Program-made: the position numbers and the translations under genes
In this document: positions 33,026 through 41,520 of the stretch, one piece after another
Layout: the number at the start of each line of letters is the position of its first letter
How positions within the stretch are numbered: the first letter of the stretch is position 1
Source of the DNA: Symbiodinium natans
Taxonomy: Eukaryota; Sar; Dinophyceae; Suessiales; Symbiodiniaceae
Direction: 5' to 3'
DNA: 48,500 bases
Assembly: GCA_905221605.1 (NCBI GenBank)
Contig: CAJNDS010002124.1
Location: 312,496 to 360,995, forward strand
The notes under the pieces: model-generated
Seen by the model: the letters and a program-made list of their open reading frames with translations, nothing else
Told to the model about the DNA's origin: nothing
Database searches by the model: none

Positions 33026-33095
33026 CATGGTTCCTTTCTTGGGTACCCTAAATAAGAGGGGCCGCCTTATAATAAGGAGCCCAAAAGGGACCATA
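33026..33095 (+). mobile_element. Possible family B fragment
   Basis: ATGGTTCCTTTCTTGGG and CCCAAAAGGGACCAT form an inverted repeat of about 15 bp related to the family B ends. It is shorter than other copies. An 88-codon + frame starting inside it (33027) is doubtful. Confidence 0.5.
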
Positions 33096-33310
33096 TTCAA
33101 GAGAAGTGACCACATGGTGTTTGCGCTTGATCCCAATCGGCCCCCAAAGCCTGTCGCTTTGAACTGCGCCCGGTTTAGTGTGCACAGGGTTTGGGGTTTA
33201 GGGGTACAGATCAGATCATCACGGTTTAGGGCTTGGGGATTGAGGGGACCTTCTACACCAAACCCTACGCCCTCCTACCGTGAACTCCTATAGGCCCTGA
33301 CGATTGTCTA

Positions 33311-33516
33311 CGGGTAGTTATATGGTCCCTTGGTGCCTTACCTTCCTTGAAGGGTTCTTAAGTGTGGGCCGGTATATAAGGGGTATATAAGGGGTATATA
33401 AGGGGTATATAAGGGGTATATCAGGGGTATATACGGGGTATATAAGGGGTATATAAGGGGTATATAAGGGGTCCCCCTTTTTAAGGGCCCATGTTAAGGG
33501 ACCATGTAGCCACCCC
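33311..33516 (+). mobile_element. Family B element copy 3 with expanded internal 11-bp array
   Basis: The ends GGGTAGTTATATGGTCCCTT and AAGGGACCATGTAGCCACCCC are near-perfect inverted repeats. Inside, GGGGTATATAA is repeated about nine times (33370-33472), whereas copies at 28198 and 45850 have one. The element is about 70 bp longer as a result. Confidence 0.85.
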
Positions 33517-33545
33517 AAGAGACTCTGAGAAGGCTCGGCATGCAG

Positions 33546-33625
33546 CGGAAGCTCATGCTGCTGGCCGTGCGCTCAGTTGCCCCCTCGCGCGCGTTCCATC
33601 GTCCTCCGAGGGTCCCAGACCCTAA
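33546..33625 (+). CDS. Candidate exon
   Basis: CTCGGCATGCAG precedes the frame RKLMLLAVRSVAPSRAFHRP, and CGAGG-GTCCC follows. R-K-L at the start recalls the exon at 29670 but similarity ends there. The frame then runs into degenerate C-rich sequence. Confidence 0.33.
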
Positions 33626-33629
33626 GCCC

Positions 33630-33970
33630 GACATTCCACAACCTAAGCCCTCTAACCCGAAATCCTACACCCTAAGCCCTACAACCCGAAATCCTCAGCC
33701 TTACACCCGAAATCCTGAGCCAGAAGCCCGAAATCCTAAACCCTAAGCCCTGAATCTGTTGATGTTCACGCGGTTCGCTGAACCTTCGACCAACCGCTTC
33801 CTCCACCCGCAGCCTGTGATCCCAAGCGCCCCCTCTAGGGTCTAGGCTTCTAGGGTTCTGGGGTTCTAGGGTTCTGGAGTTCTAGGGTTCTAGGGTTGTG
33901 GGGTTTAGGGGTTAGGGTTCAAGGTTTAGGGTTTAGGGCTTAGGGTTTACCGTCTCCGGCTTAGGGTTTA
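33630..33970. repeat. Degenerate C-rich then G-rich telomere-like region
   Basis: C-rich CCGAAATCC/CCCTAAG units (33635-33755), unique spacer 33755-33835, then TTCTAGGG-type units (33835-33905) and TTTAGGG (33905-33975). No gene is called. Confidence 0.8.
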
Positions 33971-34421
33971 GAGGTTCCCAGCTAGCATTCACCCTAACCC
34001 ATTGTCTGCGGGACATTCGGAATAGACCCGGCCACTCTTTCATTCGTAAAGTGTGCTCTGGGGCGCACCTCAAGAATAGTAGAAAGCGGGGATTCCGGGG
34101 ATTCCTGTGTTGGGCGTTGCCGACCCTCCTTCGTTCTTTACTTTTCATCACTGCATCCTCACTGTCCCTCTACATTGCCACATGTTGTATTCTATACTTC
34201 CAAATTCTTGGGGGGGGAGGTTTCTCACATGTCCCCCTCGCTCGTTTTCTCTTCATATCCCCCTCAGTCGTTTCTCCTCCTCTCCACTTTCTCCCCTCAC
34301 CCGTTTTCTCCCAGACCCCAACTCCCACAAGGCTGTATCGTCCGCTCATTCCTTTCTCCTCTCCTCACTCTTCCTGTTCTTCACCTTTTGCTTTAAGGGG
34401 GTTGTTCAGCTTTCTTGCTTC

Positions 34422-34544
34422 GGGCAATCTAGCATCCTGGCCTCCCCTTGCCGTTTGCAGCAGCTGGCAACCTTTGAGTGCACTTACCACCTCGTCATCA
34501 ACGAGGTTAAAAGGCCGAGAAAACCTCAAGGAGACAGTGAGTGC
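34422..34544 (+). CDS. Candidate exon or first half of a broken frame
   Basis: A long pyrimidine-rich stretch (34200-34400) and TTGCCGTTTGCAG (34458) precede the frame QLATFECTYHLVINEVKRPR, then KPQGDSEC. It ends at TGA 34545-34547. After a single in-frame stop the same frame reopens as the next feature. Composition is very protein-like and free of telomere residues. The 217-codon frame 34051-34704 in another phase is probably a shadow. Confidence 0.45.
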
Positions 34545-34547
34545 TGA

Positions 34548-34705
34548 GATGGGAAGGTCTTGGAGAAGCACGGTCTTGCGCCTCATGCAGGATACAGCTT
34601 CAAAGGTGATGAAACCCCTTTTGGAAGTGAGGAGTTTGAAGACGGACTCCTCATTGGCCCATTGGCCACCACGGCAAGGACGTCACGGGTGCATCGTTTA
34701 CTAAG
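34548..34705 (+). CDS. Candidate coding segment in frame with the previous one
   Basis: The frame reads DGKVLEKHGLAPHAGYSFKG, DETPFGSEEFEDGLLIGPLA, then TTARTSR. It is the most globular-looking peptide in the window. It is separated from the upstream segment only by TGA at 34545. This could be a short intron boundary, a disabled gene or (less likely) a recoded stop. No family is recognised. Confidence 0.45.
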
Positions 34706-34739
34706 CAGGGGTGTAGGGTTTAGGGTTTATGGTTCATGC

Positions 34740-34835
34740 TAGCTTGCATGCCGCCCCGGCGTGCTGCGCTGTGTGCAACCAAAGCCCGAACCTTAAACCC
34801 GAGCGAAACCCCAAACCTTATGGACATTAAACCCT
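34740..34835 (+). CDS. Possible Cys-rich exon
   Basis: The frame reads HASLHAAPACCAVCNQSPNL then KPERNPKP. C-C-x2-C is notable. It has no clear acceptor and passes into degenerate C-rich sequence. Confidence 0.25.
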
Positions 34836-35095
34836 AAGCCTCAATCCCTAAACCCTAAACTTCAAAGCCTAAACCCTAAACCCTAAACCCCAAGCCCTAA
34901 GCCCTAAGCCCGGAAGCCTTAAGCCAAGCAGCTCAGGGGATTACGCCCGATGACAGCCGGACACCCAGACATGCGGACATGCGGAGCGAGGGGCCATAAA
35001 CAAGCACAACATGATGGTATCTCATGCATGTGTTAACCTAACCCGTAGCGTTTGGGATTCAGGGTTTAGGGTTGAGGGTTGAGGGTTGAGGGGGC

Positions 35096-35148
35096 TTCAA
35101 TCTGGAGATGGACACATTCGACATTTTCGGACATGCAGCTACCGGAAG
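35096..35148 (+). CDS. Candidate exon with GTAGTT donor
   Basis: After GTTGAGGG repeats the frame reads FNLEMDTFDIFGHAATG and is followed by GTAGTT. There is no obvious acceptor. Natural composition. Confidence 0.33.
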
Positions 35149-35279
35149 GTAGTTGCCACTTGGTATGGGAGTCCTGCAGGTGGGTAGTACCTACTCCCTT
35201 ACTGTGGGCTAAAAAGAGCCCCAGGAAAGCCCTATAAACCTAAACCCTAAACGCTAAACCCTTAACCCACTTTAACACC

Positions 35280-35385
35280 TTGAAGGCATGCAATGTACGT
35301 ATAGGCCCAACACAGAGAAGGAGAGAGACCGCCAGACCTTTTAAATGTTCCCCTGCGCATCGTACTTTGACAAGACCTTCGTTTA
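35280..35385 (+). CDS. Possible exon, basic
   Basis: An ATG-like frame (TTG at 35280) reads KACNVRIGPTQRRRETARPF, then KCSPAHRTLTRPSF, up to TTTAGGG. A C-rich block lies before it (35230-35270) and a G-rich one after (35385-35405). The minus strand is also open. Confidence 0.3.
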
Positions 35386-35519
35386 GGGGTTTAGGGTTTT
35401 GGGTTAGAAGTTGCGCTGTCTTCTGCAAGGGTTGCATGGGCTTTCTCCATCCCCAACCTCGCTACGCACTTTGCACAGAGAAGTTCTGACAACAATCAAC
35501 GCAAGAACCATGGGTCCTA

Positions 35520-35725
35520 CACCCTAAACCCTAAGCCCTAAGCCCTAAACCCTAAACCCTAAAGCCTAAACCCTAAAGCCTAAAGCCTAAAGCCTAAAGC
35601 CTAACGCCTAAAGCCTAAAGCCTAAAGCCTAAAGCCTAAAGCCTAAAGCCTAAAGCCTAAAGCCTAAAGCCTAAAGCCTAAAGCCTAAAGCCTAAAGCCT
35701 AAAGCCTGAAGCCTGAAGCCTAAGA
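35520..35725 (+). repeat. CCCTAAA leading into homogeneous (CCTAAAG)n array
   Basis: About 22 CCTAAAG units (equivalent to AAAGCCT), another single-step variant that is locally pure, ending with CCTGAAG units. Confidence 0.96.
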
Positions 35726-35752
35726 CTTCTCCACTCTGAACCCAACATCGAG

Positions 35753-35811
35753 GCACCGTGTTGGATGATGATGGCGACGACGTCCGCAGCCAAGCCGGGA
35801 TGGAGCTTTGG
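35753..35811 (+). CDS. Candidate exon, acidic Asp-rich
   Basis: CCAACATCGAG precedes the frame TVLDDDGDDVRSQAGMELW and GT (GTTTAG) follows at 35812. D-D-D-G-D-D could bind calcium. Flanks are (CCTAAAG)n and (TTTAGGG)n, the common polarity. Confidence 0.42.
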
Positions 35812-35875
35812 GTTTAGGGTTTAGGGTTTAGGGTTTAGGGTTTAGGGTTTAGGGTTTAGGGTTTAGGGTTTCGTG
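35812..35875 (-). repeat. TTTAGGG array
   Basis: Nine near-perfect units right after the candidate exon. Confidence 0.95.
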
Positions 35876-35940
35876 TGGCTGCATGAGGCTTATTCTTCGG
35901 GATCATGTCCGAGCTCCGGCAACCCTGAACCCCAAGTAAA
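35876..35940 (+). CDS. Possible exon
   Basis: The frame VWLHEAYSSGSCPSSGNPEP follows directly on TTTCGTG. It starts with V-W-L as in several other islands, but no acceptor is present. It continues into a longer frame (to 36133) over repeat and a poly-C run, which I do not accept. Confidence 0.25.
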
Positions 35941-36080
35941 CCCGAAGCTTGAAACCCTAAACCCTAAACTAAACCCTAAGCACTATGCAGAGACCCGAAA
36001 GCCCGGTACTGGCAGGTTTTTTCGGGTTTCGGGCTTCAAGTTCAGGAATCTTCACGCGAACTTGCTCAATGAACCCCAAT

Positions 36081-36105
36081 CCCCCCCCCCCCCCCCCCCC
36101 CCCAG
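36081..36105 (+). promoter_or_regulatory. Poly-C tract ending in CAG, possible splice acceptor
   Basis: About 22 C bases followed by AGGGAGCG. It mirrors 16631-16647. Confidence 0.3.
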
Positions 36106-36261
36106 GGAGCGAAGTGTTTGGGTTGAGGGTTGAGAGTTTAGGGATTGGGGTTTAGGGATTCTCAGCCCGACCCTAAAACCTCAAGCTCTAGACGCCGTGA
36201 GGCCCAGACCCTAACCCAAAATTTTGAAGCCGAAGCCCAGTCTTCAGAGAGAGAGAGAGAG

Positions 36262-36320
36262 CCCTAAACCCTAAACCCTAAACTCTAAACCCTAAACCCT
36301 AAACCCTAAACCCTAAACCC
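36262..36320 (+). repeat. CCCTAAA array embedded in a GAGAGA context
   Basis: Eight units are inserted between GAGAGAGAGAGAG (36247-36261) and AGAGAGCGAG (36323), as if the array had split a GA microsatellite. Confidence 0.93.
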
Positions 36321-36323
36321 TAA

Positions 36324-36398
36324 GAGAGCGAGCCCAGGACTAGAGCAGACAAGCTCGGTCAGCTACGAATCTCCTCCGAGGCCAGAGAGGGAAACAAG
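36324..36398 (+). CDS. Candidate exon, charged
   Basis: The frame reads ESEPRTRADKLGQLRISSEA, then REGNK, followed by GT (GTTCCG). Acceptor options are CTAAG at the array edge or GAGCAG at 36342. CCCTAAA upstream and TTTAGGG downstream (36425-36488). Confidence 0.42.
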
Positions 36399-36423
36399 GT
36401 TCCGGGGGGGGGGTATGCTTACT

Positions 36424-36490
36424 GGTTTAGGGTTTAGGGTTTAAGGGTTTAGGGTTTAGGGTTTAGGGTTTAGGGTTTAGGGTTTAGGGG
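36424..36490 (-). repeat. TTTAGGG array flanked by GGGGGGTATGCTTA copies
   Basis: GGGGGGGTATGCTTACTGGTT (36405) and GGGGGGGTATGCTTAGTGGTT (36487) flank the array as a direct repeat of about 21 bp. It is another case of telomeric repeat between duplicated sequence. Confidence 0.9.
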
Positions 36491-36569
36491 GGGGTATGCT
36501 TAGTGGTTCTTGGTTAGGGTATGAGGGATGTAAGTACTACAGAATCCCTGAGAGGGGTATAATGCATAT

Positions 36570-36800
36570 GCAGATATATAAACATACACAATACATATAT
36601 ATATATATATGGTCACCCCCCCCCCCCCATTGGACCCACTGCGGGCCTTGATCTTTGCAAAAGTACCGCAAATACCGATAAAACCTATGCTGTCTGGTGA
36701 TTTTCCGGTGACCGGATTTTTGACTGTATTCCTTAATTCACTCTCTCACGCACACACACACACACAGAGGGTTTTTCTTTCTGTTGGCTTTTGTTTATAA
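36570..36800 (+). other. AT/AC microsatellites with an open frame
   Basis: (TA)n at 36592-36611, poly-C at 36617-36629 and (AC)n at 36750-36767. A + frame (36609-36800) passes between them and includes LDPLRALIFAKVPQIPIKPM and SGDFPVTGFLTVFLNS, which is protein-like. It starts and ends in simple repeat, so I do not call a gene. Confidence 0.35.
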
Positions 36801-38140
36801 TTTAAGATTTAGGCATTTAAACCTAAGCCTGCAAAAAAACCCTTAACCTTTAAACCCTGTAGGGTTGAGGTTTCAAGGTTAAGGGTTTAAGATTTAGGCA
36901 TTTGAACCTATGCCGGCAATTAAACCCTAAGCCCGTAACCTTTGAATTCTATAGGGTTAAGATTTTTACAGGTTTAGGGTTTAAGATGAAGGCATTTAAA
37001 CCTAAGCCTGCAACTAATTTTAAACCCTTAACCTTTAAACCCTGTAGGGTTAAGGTTTAAAGGCTTAGGGTTTAAGATTTAGCCATTTAAACCTGTAGCC
37101 AAGCCCTTAACCTTTAAACCCTGTAGGGTTAAGATTTTTAGGGTTTAGGATTTAAGATTTAAGCATGTAAATCTCAGACTTCAACTAATTTTAAACCCTT
37201 AACCTTTAAACCTGTTGGGCTAAGGTTTAAAGGTTTCGGGCTTAAGATTTAGGCATTTAAGCCGATTCCGGCAATTAACGCTAATCCTTTAACCTTAAAA
37301 CCCTATAGGGTTAAGATATTTAATGGTTTAGGGTTTAAGTTTAAGGTTTAGGAATTTAGACCTATGCCGGCAGTTCATATTGAACCCTTAACCTTAAACC
37401 CTTCTAGGGACAAGACTTAAAGGTTTAGGATTCTTTACTTAGACATTTTAAATCTAAGCTTGCAATTAAACCGAAACCCTTAACCTTTAAACCCTGTAGG
37501 GTGAAGGTTTAAAGTTATAGGGTTTAAGATTCAGACATTTAAACCTAAGACGGCAATTCACAACAAACCCTTAACCTTTAAACCCTATAGGGTTAAGGTT
37601 TAAAGGTTTGGGGTTTAAGATTTAGGCATTTAAACCTAAGTATGTAATTAATTTGTCACCCTTAACACCCTTAAACTTGGTAGTGTGAAGGTTTAAAGGT
37701 TTAGGGTTTAAGATCTAGACATTTAAACCTAAGCCCATAGAGTTTAAACCTAAAGGGTTTAAGGTTTAGGCATCTATTCCTTAACCCTAAACCCTCTAGG
37801 GTCAGGACCCTAAAGCCCTCGGCAATCAAGCCTAAACCCTTGACCTTCAAACCCCATAGGATGAAGGTTTGAAGGTTTGGGGTTTAAGACTCAGGCATTT
37901 AAACCTAGAGGGCATTTAAGCCTTAACCCTAAACCCTTCAGGGTCAGAACCTTGGCACCCTATAGGGATCTAGCACCTGCAGGTATACATCGGTTTTTAA
38001 ACCATTACACCCTGTAAGAAGGTTTAGGGTCTTTTCGGGGTCTATCTCTAAATTTCTCACGGGGTTAACGGGGTTAACCCTGTAGGGTTTAAAGTTAAAG
38101 GTTTAGGATTAAAGGTTTAGGCAATACCTAACGGATTAGA
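36800..38140. repeat. Array of ~90-bp units, each with an internal palindrome
   Basis: The motif GGCATTTAAACCTAAGCC recurs at about 36811, 36893, 36990, 37081, 37160, 37251, 37348, 37441, 37534, 37624, 37718 and 37893. Each unit carries AACCTTTAAACCCTGTAGGG and GTTAAGGTTTAAAGGTT, an inverted repeat centred on CCCTRTAGGG. Units are 10-30% diverged. It looks like a satellite in which every monomer can form a hairpin. Confidence 0.9.
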
Positions 38141-38160
38141 ACCTTATAACCCTATAGTGC

Positions 38161-38447
38161 TGGTTTTTGGAGGTCTTCTCCTGGTAAAACCACCTTTTTC
38201 TCGACAAAGATGGTTATTCGAAGGATTGTTGCTCAACACCATCTTTTCTCGGGAAAAAGATGGTTTCGAACCAAAAAACCATCTTTTTCTCGAGAAAACC
38301 AAAAAAACCAAAAAAACCGAGAAAACAAAAAAAAAAAACATCTTTTCCAAAACTATGGGGCTGGGGCCTCCAAAAGATGGTTTTTTGGTTTTCTCGAGAA
38401 AAAGATGGTTTTTTGGTTCGAAACCATCTTTTTTTCCGAGAAAAAGA
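38161..38447. repeat. 287-bp palindromic unit, copy 1
   Basis: Starts GGTTTTTGGAGGTCTTCTCC and is made of alternating AAAAGATGGTTTTT and AACCATCTTTTTCTCGAG blocks, giving several overlapping CTCGAG-centred palindromes. Copy 2 begins 287 bp later. Long frames on both strands (up to 232 codons) arise because the sequence lacks stop codons by composition, and they are not genes. Confidence 0.9.
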
Positions 38448-38735
38448 TGGTTTTTGGAGGTCTTCTCCTGGTAAAACAAATTTTTCTCGAGAAAAAGATG
38501 GTTTTTCGAAGGATGGTTGCTCAAAACCATCTTTTTCTCGAGAAAAAGGATGGTTTCGAACCAAAAAACCATCTTTTTCTCGAGAAAACCAAAAAAACCG
38601 AGAAAACCAAAAAAAAACATCTTTTCCAAAACTATGGGGCTGGGGCCTCCAAAAGATGGTTTTTTTGGTTTTCTCGAGAAAAAGATGGTTTTTTTGGTTC
38701 GAAACCATCTTTTTCTCGCCATAGTTTTGGAAAAG
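38448..38735. repeat. 287-bp palindromic unit, copy 2
   Basis: Direct repeat of the preceding unit with a few substitutions. It ends with CATAGTTTTGGAAAAGATGG, the reverse complement of the CATCTTTTCCAAAACTATG inside the unit, so the whole block can also fold end to end. Confidence 0.9.
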
Positions 38736-38856
38736 ATGGTTTTTTGTTTTTTTGGGTTTTTTGGTTTTTGTTAGTTTCTTGTTTTGTTGTTTTTCCCTTG
38801 ATCTGGCTAGGACTCGGCTGCCACCCGCGGTGGGTCCATTGGGGGGGGGGGTGAGC

Positions 38857-38884
<28 letters not shown>
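38857..38884. repeat. (AT)n microsatellite
   Basis: About 13 AT repeats after a poly-G run (38840-38850). Confidence 0.93.
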
Positions 38885-38888
<4 letters not shown>

Positions 38889-38999
38889 TTTTCTTGTATA
38901 TTTATGGGGCACGAAAAAACTCCCTACTTCCCCTATTCCCTACTGAGAACCTGTACGCGTAGGTTTTTGGCAGAGGTAGGGTTGCAAGTGCCCGAAATG

Positions 39000-39098
39000 T
39001 TACTGGCTCAAAACCCAACTTTTTAACTTTTGGGCTTCTTACAAGGTAGTTTATTTTGAAAGTTTCGACTTTTATTTCCTTGGTTTTGGGCCAGTAAG
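39000..39098 (+). mobile_element. Inverted-repeat element, single copy seen
   Basis: TTACTGGCTCAAAACCCAA at 39000-39018 pairs with TTGGTTTTGGGCCAGTAA at 39080-39097. The interior is AT-rich and non-coding. It has MITE-like size, but no second copy was found here. Confidence 0.65.
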
Positions 39099-39184
39099 AA
39101 ATTGGGTGTTCCTAAAGTTCAGGCCCTGCTCGCGATGTCTCCGGGCAGGGGCCCCCGCCCAAGACAGCCATGGCATGCATGCAA

Positions 39185-39250
39185 ACTCTACACCCTAAGC
39201 CCTAAACCCTAAACCCTAATCCCTAAACCCTAAACCCTAAACCCTGCGTA
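39185..39250 (+). repeat. CCCTAAA array
   Basis: Eight units. A 45-bp spacer with TCGCACCAG and a short frame (YCLGRCFPMT) separates it from G-rich sequence (39290-39405); it may be a micro-exon. Confidence 0.92.
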
Positions 39251-39566
39251 TCGCACCAGGCTACTGCCTGGGCCGCTGCTTCCCGATGACGGTTCAGGGG
39301 TTTGGGTTTATAGGGTTAAGGTGGCTTCGGTTTGGGGTGTTGGGTTTGGGATTTAGGGTTTAGGGTTTAGAGTTCAGGGTTCAGGGTTTAGGGTTTAGCG
39401 TGTATGGTGGGGGCTGTTCAGTTTTTTTTTGGTATAGTTATTCGGGCTATTGCAGGCCCATGGAGACACAGACAGATTGTGCACCCCTCCTTAACCCTAA
39501 ACCCTCACCCTAGACCCTAAACGTGTCCAAAAGAAGCCCTTAGAGACACCTTCACGGAAGGCGCAG

Positions 39567-39634
39567 GAATAAGCTCTCCCCAAAGTGGGATGCTGTGCGT
39601 TTCGCCCAAGATCTGGGCATTGGGATGCTGCGAG
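39567..39634 (+). CDS. Candidate exon with good edges
   Basis: GAAGGCGCAG precedes and GTTGAT follows the frame NKLSPKWDAVRFAQDLGIGM and Leu-Arg. Composition and edges are among the best outside the Cys gene. Flanks are C-rich on both sides. No family is recognised. Confidence 0.48.
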
Positions 39635-39639
39635 GTTGA

Positions 39640-39815
39640 TCCCTAAACCCAATACCCCAAACCATAAACCCTAGCCCTAAACCCTGAACCCCAAGCCCCA
39701 AGCCCTAAGCCCTAAACCCTAAACCCTAAACCCTGAACCCTGAACCCTGAACCCTGAACCCTGAACCCCAAGCCCTAAACCCTAAGCCCCAAACCCAAAC
39801 CCCAAACCCCCTTCC
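39640..39815 (+). repeat. C-rich block with (CCCTGAA)n zone
   Basis: CCCTAAA/CCCCAAG units with five to six CCCTGAA units at 39731-39767. A poly-G run follows at 39909-39931. Confidence 0.92.
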
Positions 39816-39939
39816 CTTAAGAGCTTGGGGCCTAACTGTGTCGCTTCGGGTTGGGGGCTTAGGGCCAGGGCGTTTGCGTTTTAACTCGGTCACTTTTGTT
39901 GTGGGGGGCCGGGGGGGGGGGGGGGGGGGGTTCTCTCAA

Positions 39940-40150
39940 CTCTTGCATCTTTAGGGTTCAGGGTTTGGAGTTTAGGGTTTAGAGTAATAAACCCTGATCG
40001 CCTACACCCTCAGCCCTACTCAGCGCGGCATCCCATTCTTCACTCATGCTGGCTGAAGATCGGCCACCAATGTCGGGCATGCGGGTGCGCACGCCGAGAT
40101 ATGCGTCTTTCAGGGTTGATTCGGTATCTGTCAGAGATCTTAAGAACTTA
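39940..40150 (+). other. Unique region, two competing frames
   Basis: Between 40020 and 40150 one frame reads HPILHSCWLKIGHQCRACGC (five cysteines nearby) and another LMLAEDRPPMSGMRVRTPRY, then ASFRVDSVSVRDLKN. They cannot both be real. No splice edge decides. Confidence 0.3.
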
Positions 40151-40179
40151 GGGCTTAGAGTTTAGCGTTTAGGGTTTTT

Positions 40180-40262
40180 TGATTTAGGGTTTAGGGTTTA
40201 GGGTTTAGGGTTTAGGGTTTAGGGTTTAGGGTTTAGAGTTTAGGGTTTAGGGCCCTAAGCCC
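40180..40262. repeat. TTTAGGG array meeting C-rich repeat head-to-head
   Basis: About ten TTTAGGG units end at 40252 and CCCTAAGCCC begins at 40253 with no spacer. Confidence 0.95.
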
Positions 40263-40290
40263 TCCAACACGAAGCCCCTCAACCCTACAG

Positions 40291-40360
40291 AGAGCTTCGA
40301 AGGAGGTTCGAGGAAGCCAACGGTCCCTGTGCAGGGCCCCCACTTTCAAGCTGAAGTGTG
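40291..40360 (+). CDS. Candidate exon with canonical-looking edges
   Basis: AACCCTACAG precedes and GTGAGA follows exactly 70 bp that read SFEGGSRKPTVPVQGPHFQA then EV. The donor is the best consensus match outside 18172, 25235 and 42269. Confidence 0.48.
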
Positions 40361-40395
40361 GTGAGACCCTAAACCCCCCACATGTCATCTTCGGA

Positions 40396-40540
40396 GCGTG
40401 GGTTTAGGGTTTAGGGTTTAGGGTTTAGGGTTTAGGGTTTAGGGTTTAGGGTTTAGGGTTTAGGGTTTAGGGTCTTATTCGGGTTTAGGGTCAAGGGTTT
40501 AGGGTTGAGGGTTCCGGGCCCAGGGTTCAGGGTTGAGGGT
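40396..40540 (-). repeat. TTTAGGG array
   Basis: About ten pure units (40398-40470) then TTGAGGG variants. The unique stretch 40540-40980 has no gene call; CCTTTGTAACCTAGGCCCCTAC at about 40735 partly mirrors TTTCTAGGGGCTACATC at 40703. Confidence 0.92.
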
Positions 40541-40984
40541 TACCATCAAGCGAGCTTTGAAGAGGCCATGTGATGGCTAGAGTTTAGGGTCTTCTTCCTA
40601 TCCCTGTGAGGATCCCTAAACCCTAGACCTTATGAAGGTTGGTGGTCTCTTGAAGTAAAGTTTCTGTCTTAAAGGGCATATATTCGGTGTTTTCATTTTG
40701 GGTTTCTAGGGGCTACATCAAGGTAAGGGTACCGGCCTTTGTAACCTAGGCCCCTACAGGCTTGCTTTGGGTCGAGGGTGTGGCATCCTTGTATCTGTCC
40801 GGAAGCACGGCTTGGGCTTACAAGGCGAAGGCATGGGTGTTCAGGAACTAAATCTCTGAACCCGACATCGTAAGCCCTAAGATGTAGGGTTTCGGGCTCA
40901 GTTCAGGAGCCAGGTTGCAGAAGTTGTTGCTTGCAAGCCTAAACATCCCCAACACTCAGCACTAACCCCCTGAGCCCCACATAC

Positions 40985-41310
40985 CCCCTAAAACCTAAAC
41001 CCTAAACCCTAAACCCTATGCATCCCTCAAAGCACCTTCCAAAACCTTCAGCCCCAAACCCTAAACCCTACTGTGAACTCCAATCCCTAAACCCTGCACC
41101 CTACACCCTAAAACCCTACACCCTAAAACCCTACACCCTAAACCCTAAACCCTAAACCGTAAACCCTAAACCCCAACCTCTAAACCCCTAACCCCTAAAC
41201 CCTAAACCCTAAACCCTAAACCCTAAACACTAAACCCTAAACCCTAAACCCTAAACCCCAAACCCTAAACCCTAAGCCTGAAACCCTAAACCCTAAACCC
41301 TAAACCCAAA
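40985..41310 (+). repeat. Long degenerate CCCTAAA region
   Basis: CCCTAAA with CCCTACA and CCCTAAAA units, becoming purer towards the exon at 41327. Confidence 0.93.
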
Positions 41311-41326
41311 CCCCCATGGCCCCAAG

Positions 41327-41419
41327 TGGCGCCGGCGCCTGGGCGCTCTTACTGGTGGCCCCGGCTGCGCAGGGCGATGTGGGCGATGCTGCGTGGAGGC
41401 GCAGCGGAAGTCTCTAAGG
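41327..41419 (+). CDS. Candidate 93-bp Cys-rich exon
   Basis: GGCCCCAAG precedes and GT (GTGGTT) follows 31 full codons: WRRRLGALTGGPGCAGRCGR, then CCVEAQRKSLR, with four clustered cysteines. A second frame from ATG 41316 reads a signal-peptide-like MAPSGAGAWALLLVAPAAQG and stops at TAA inside the island. CCCTAAA upstream, TTTAGGG downstream. Confidence 0.42.
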
Positions 41420-41520
41420 GTGGTTTAGGGTTTAGGGTTTGGGGTTTGGGGTTTGGGGTTTAGGGTTTAGGGTGTAGGGTTTAGGGTTTAGGGTTTAGGG
41501 TACCCTACACCCTCAGCCCG
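41420..41520. repeat. TTTAGGG array meeting CCCTACACCC head-to-head
   Basis: GGGTTTAGGG joins TACCCTACACCC at about 41501. The unique stretch 41580-42030 contains minus-strand frames of 77 and 82 codons (41744-42011) that overlap one another; no gene is called with confidence. Confidence 0.9.

Noticed and set aside
34051-34704. 217-codon frame, the longest + frame outside repeat
   Set aside because: Its first 130 codons read a pyrimidine-rich Ser/Pro/Phe/Leu stretch typical of an intron 3' part; the overlapping frame at 34422-34705 is more natural.
38144-38912. Open frames of 154-232 codons on both strands
   Set aside because: They read the palindromic 287-bp units in several phases at once (repeated FLEKKMV and HLFLEK strings); absence of stops follows from the repeat composition.
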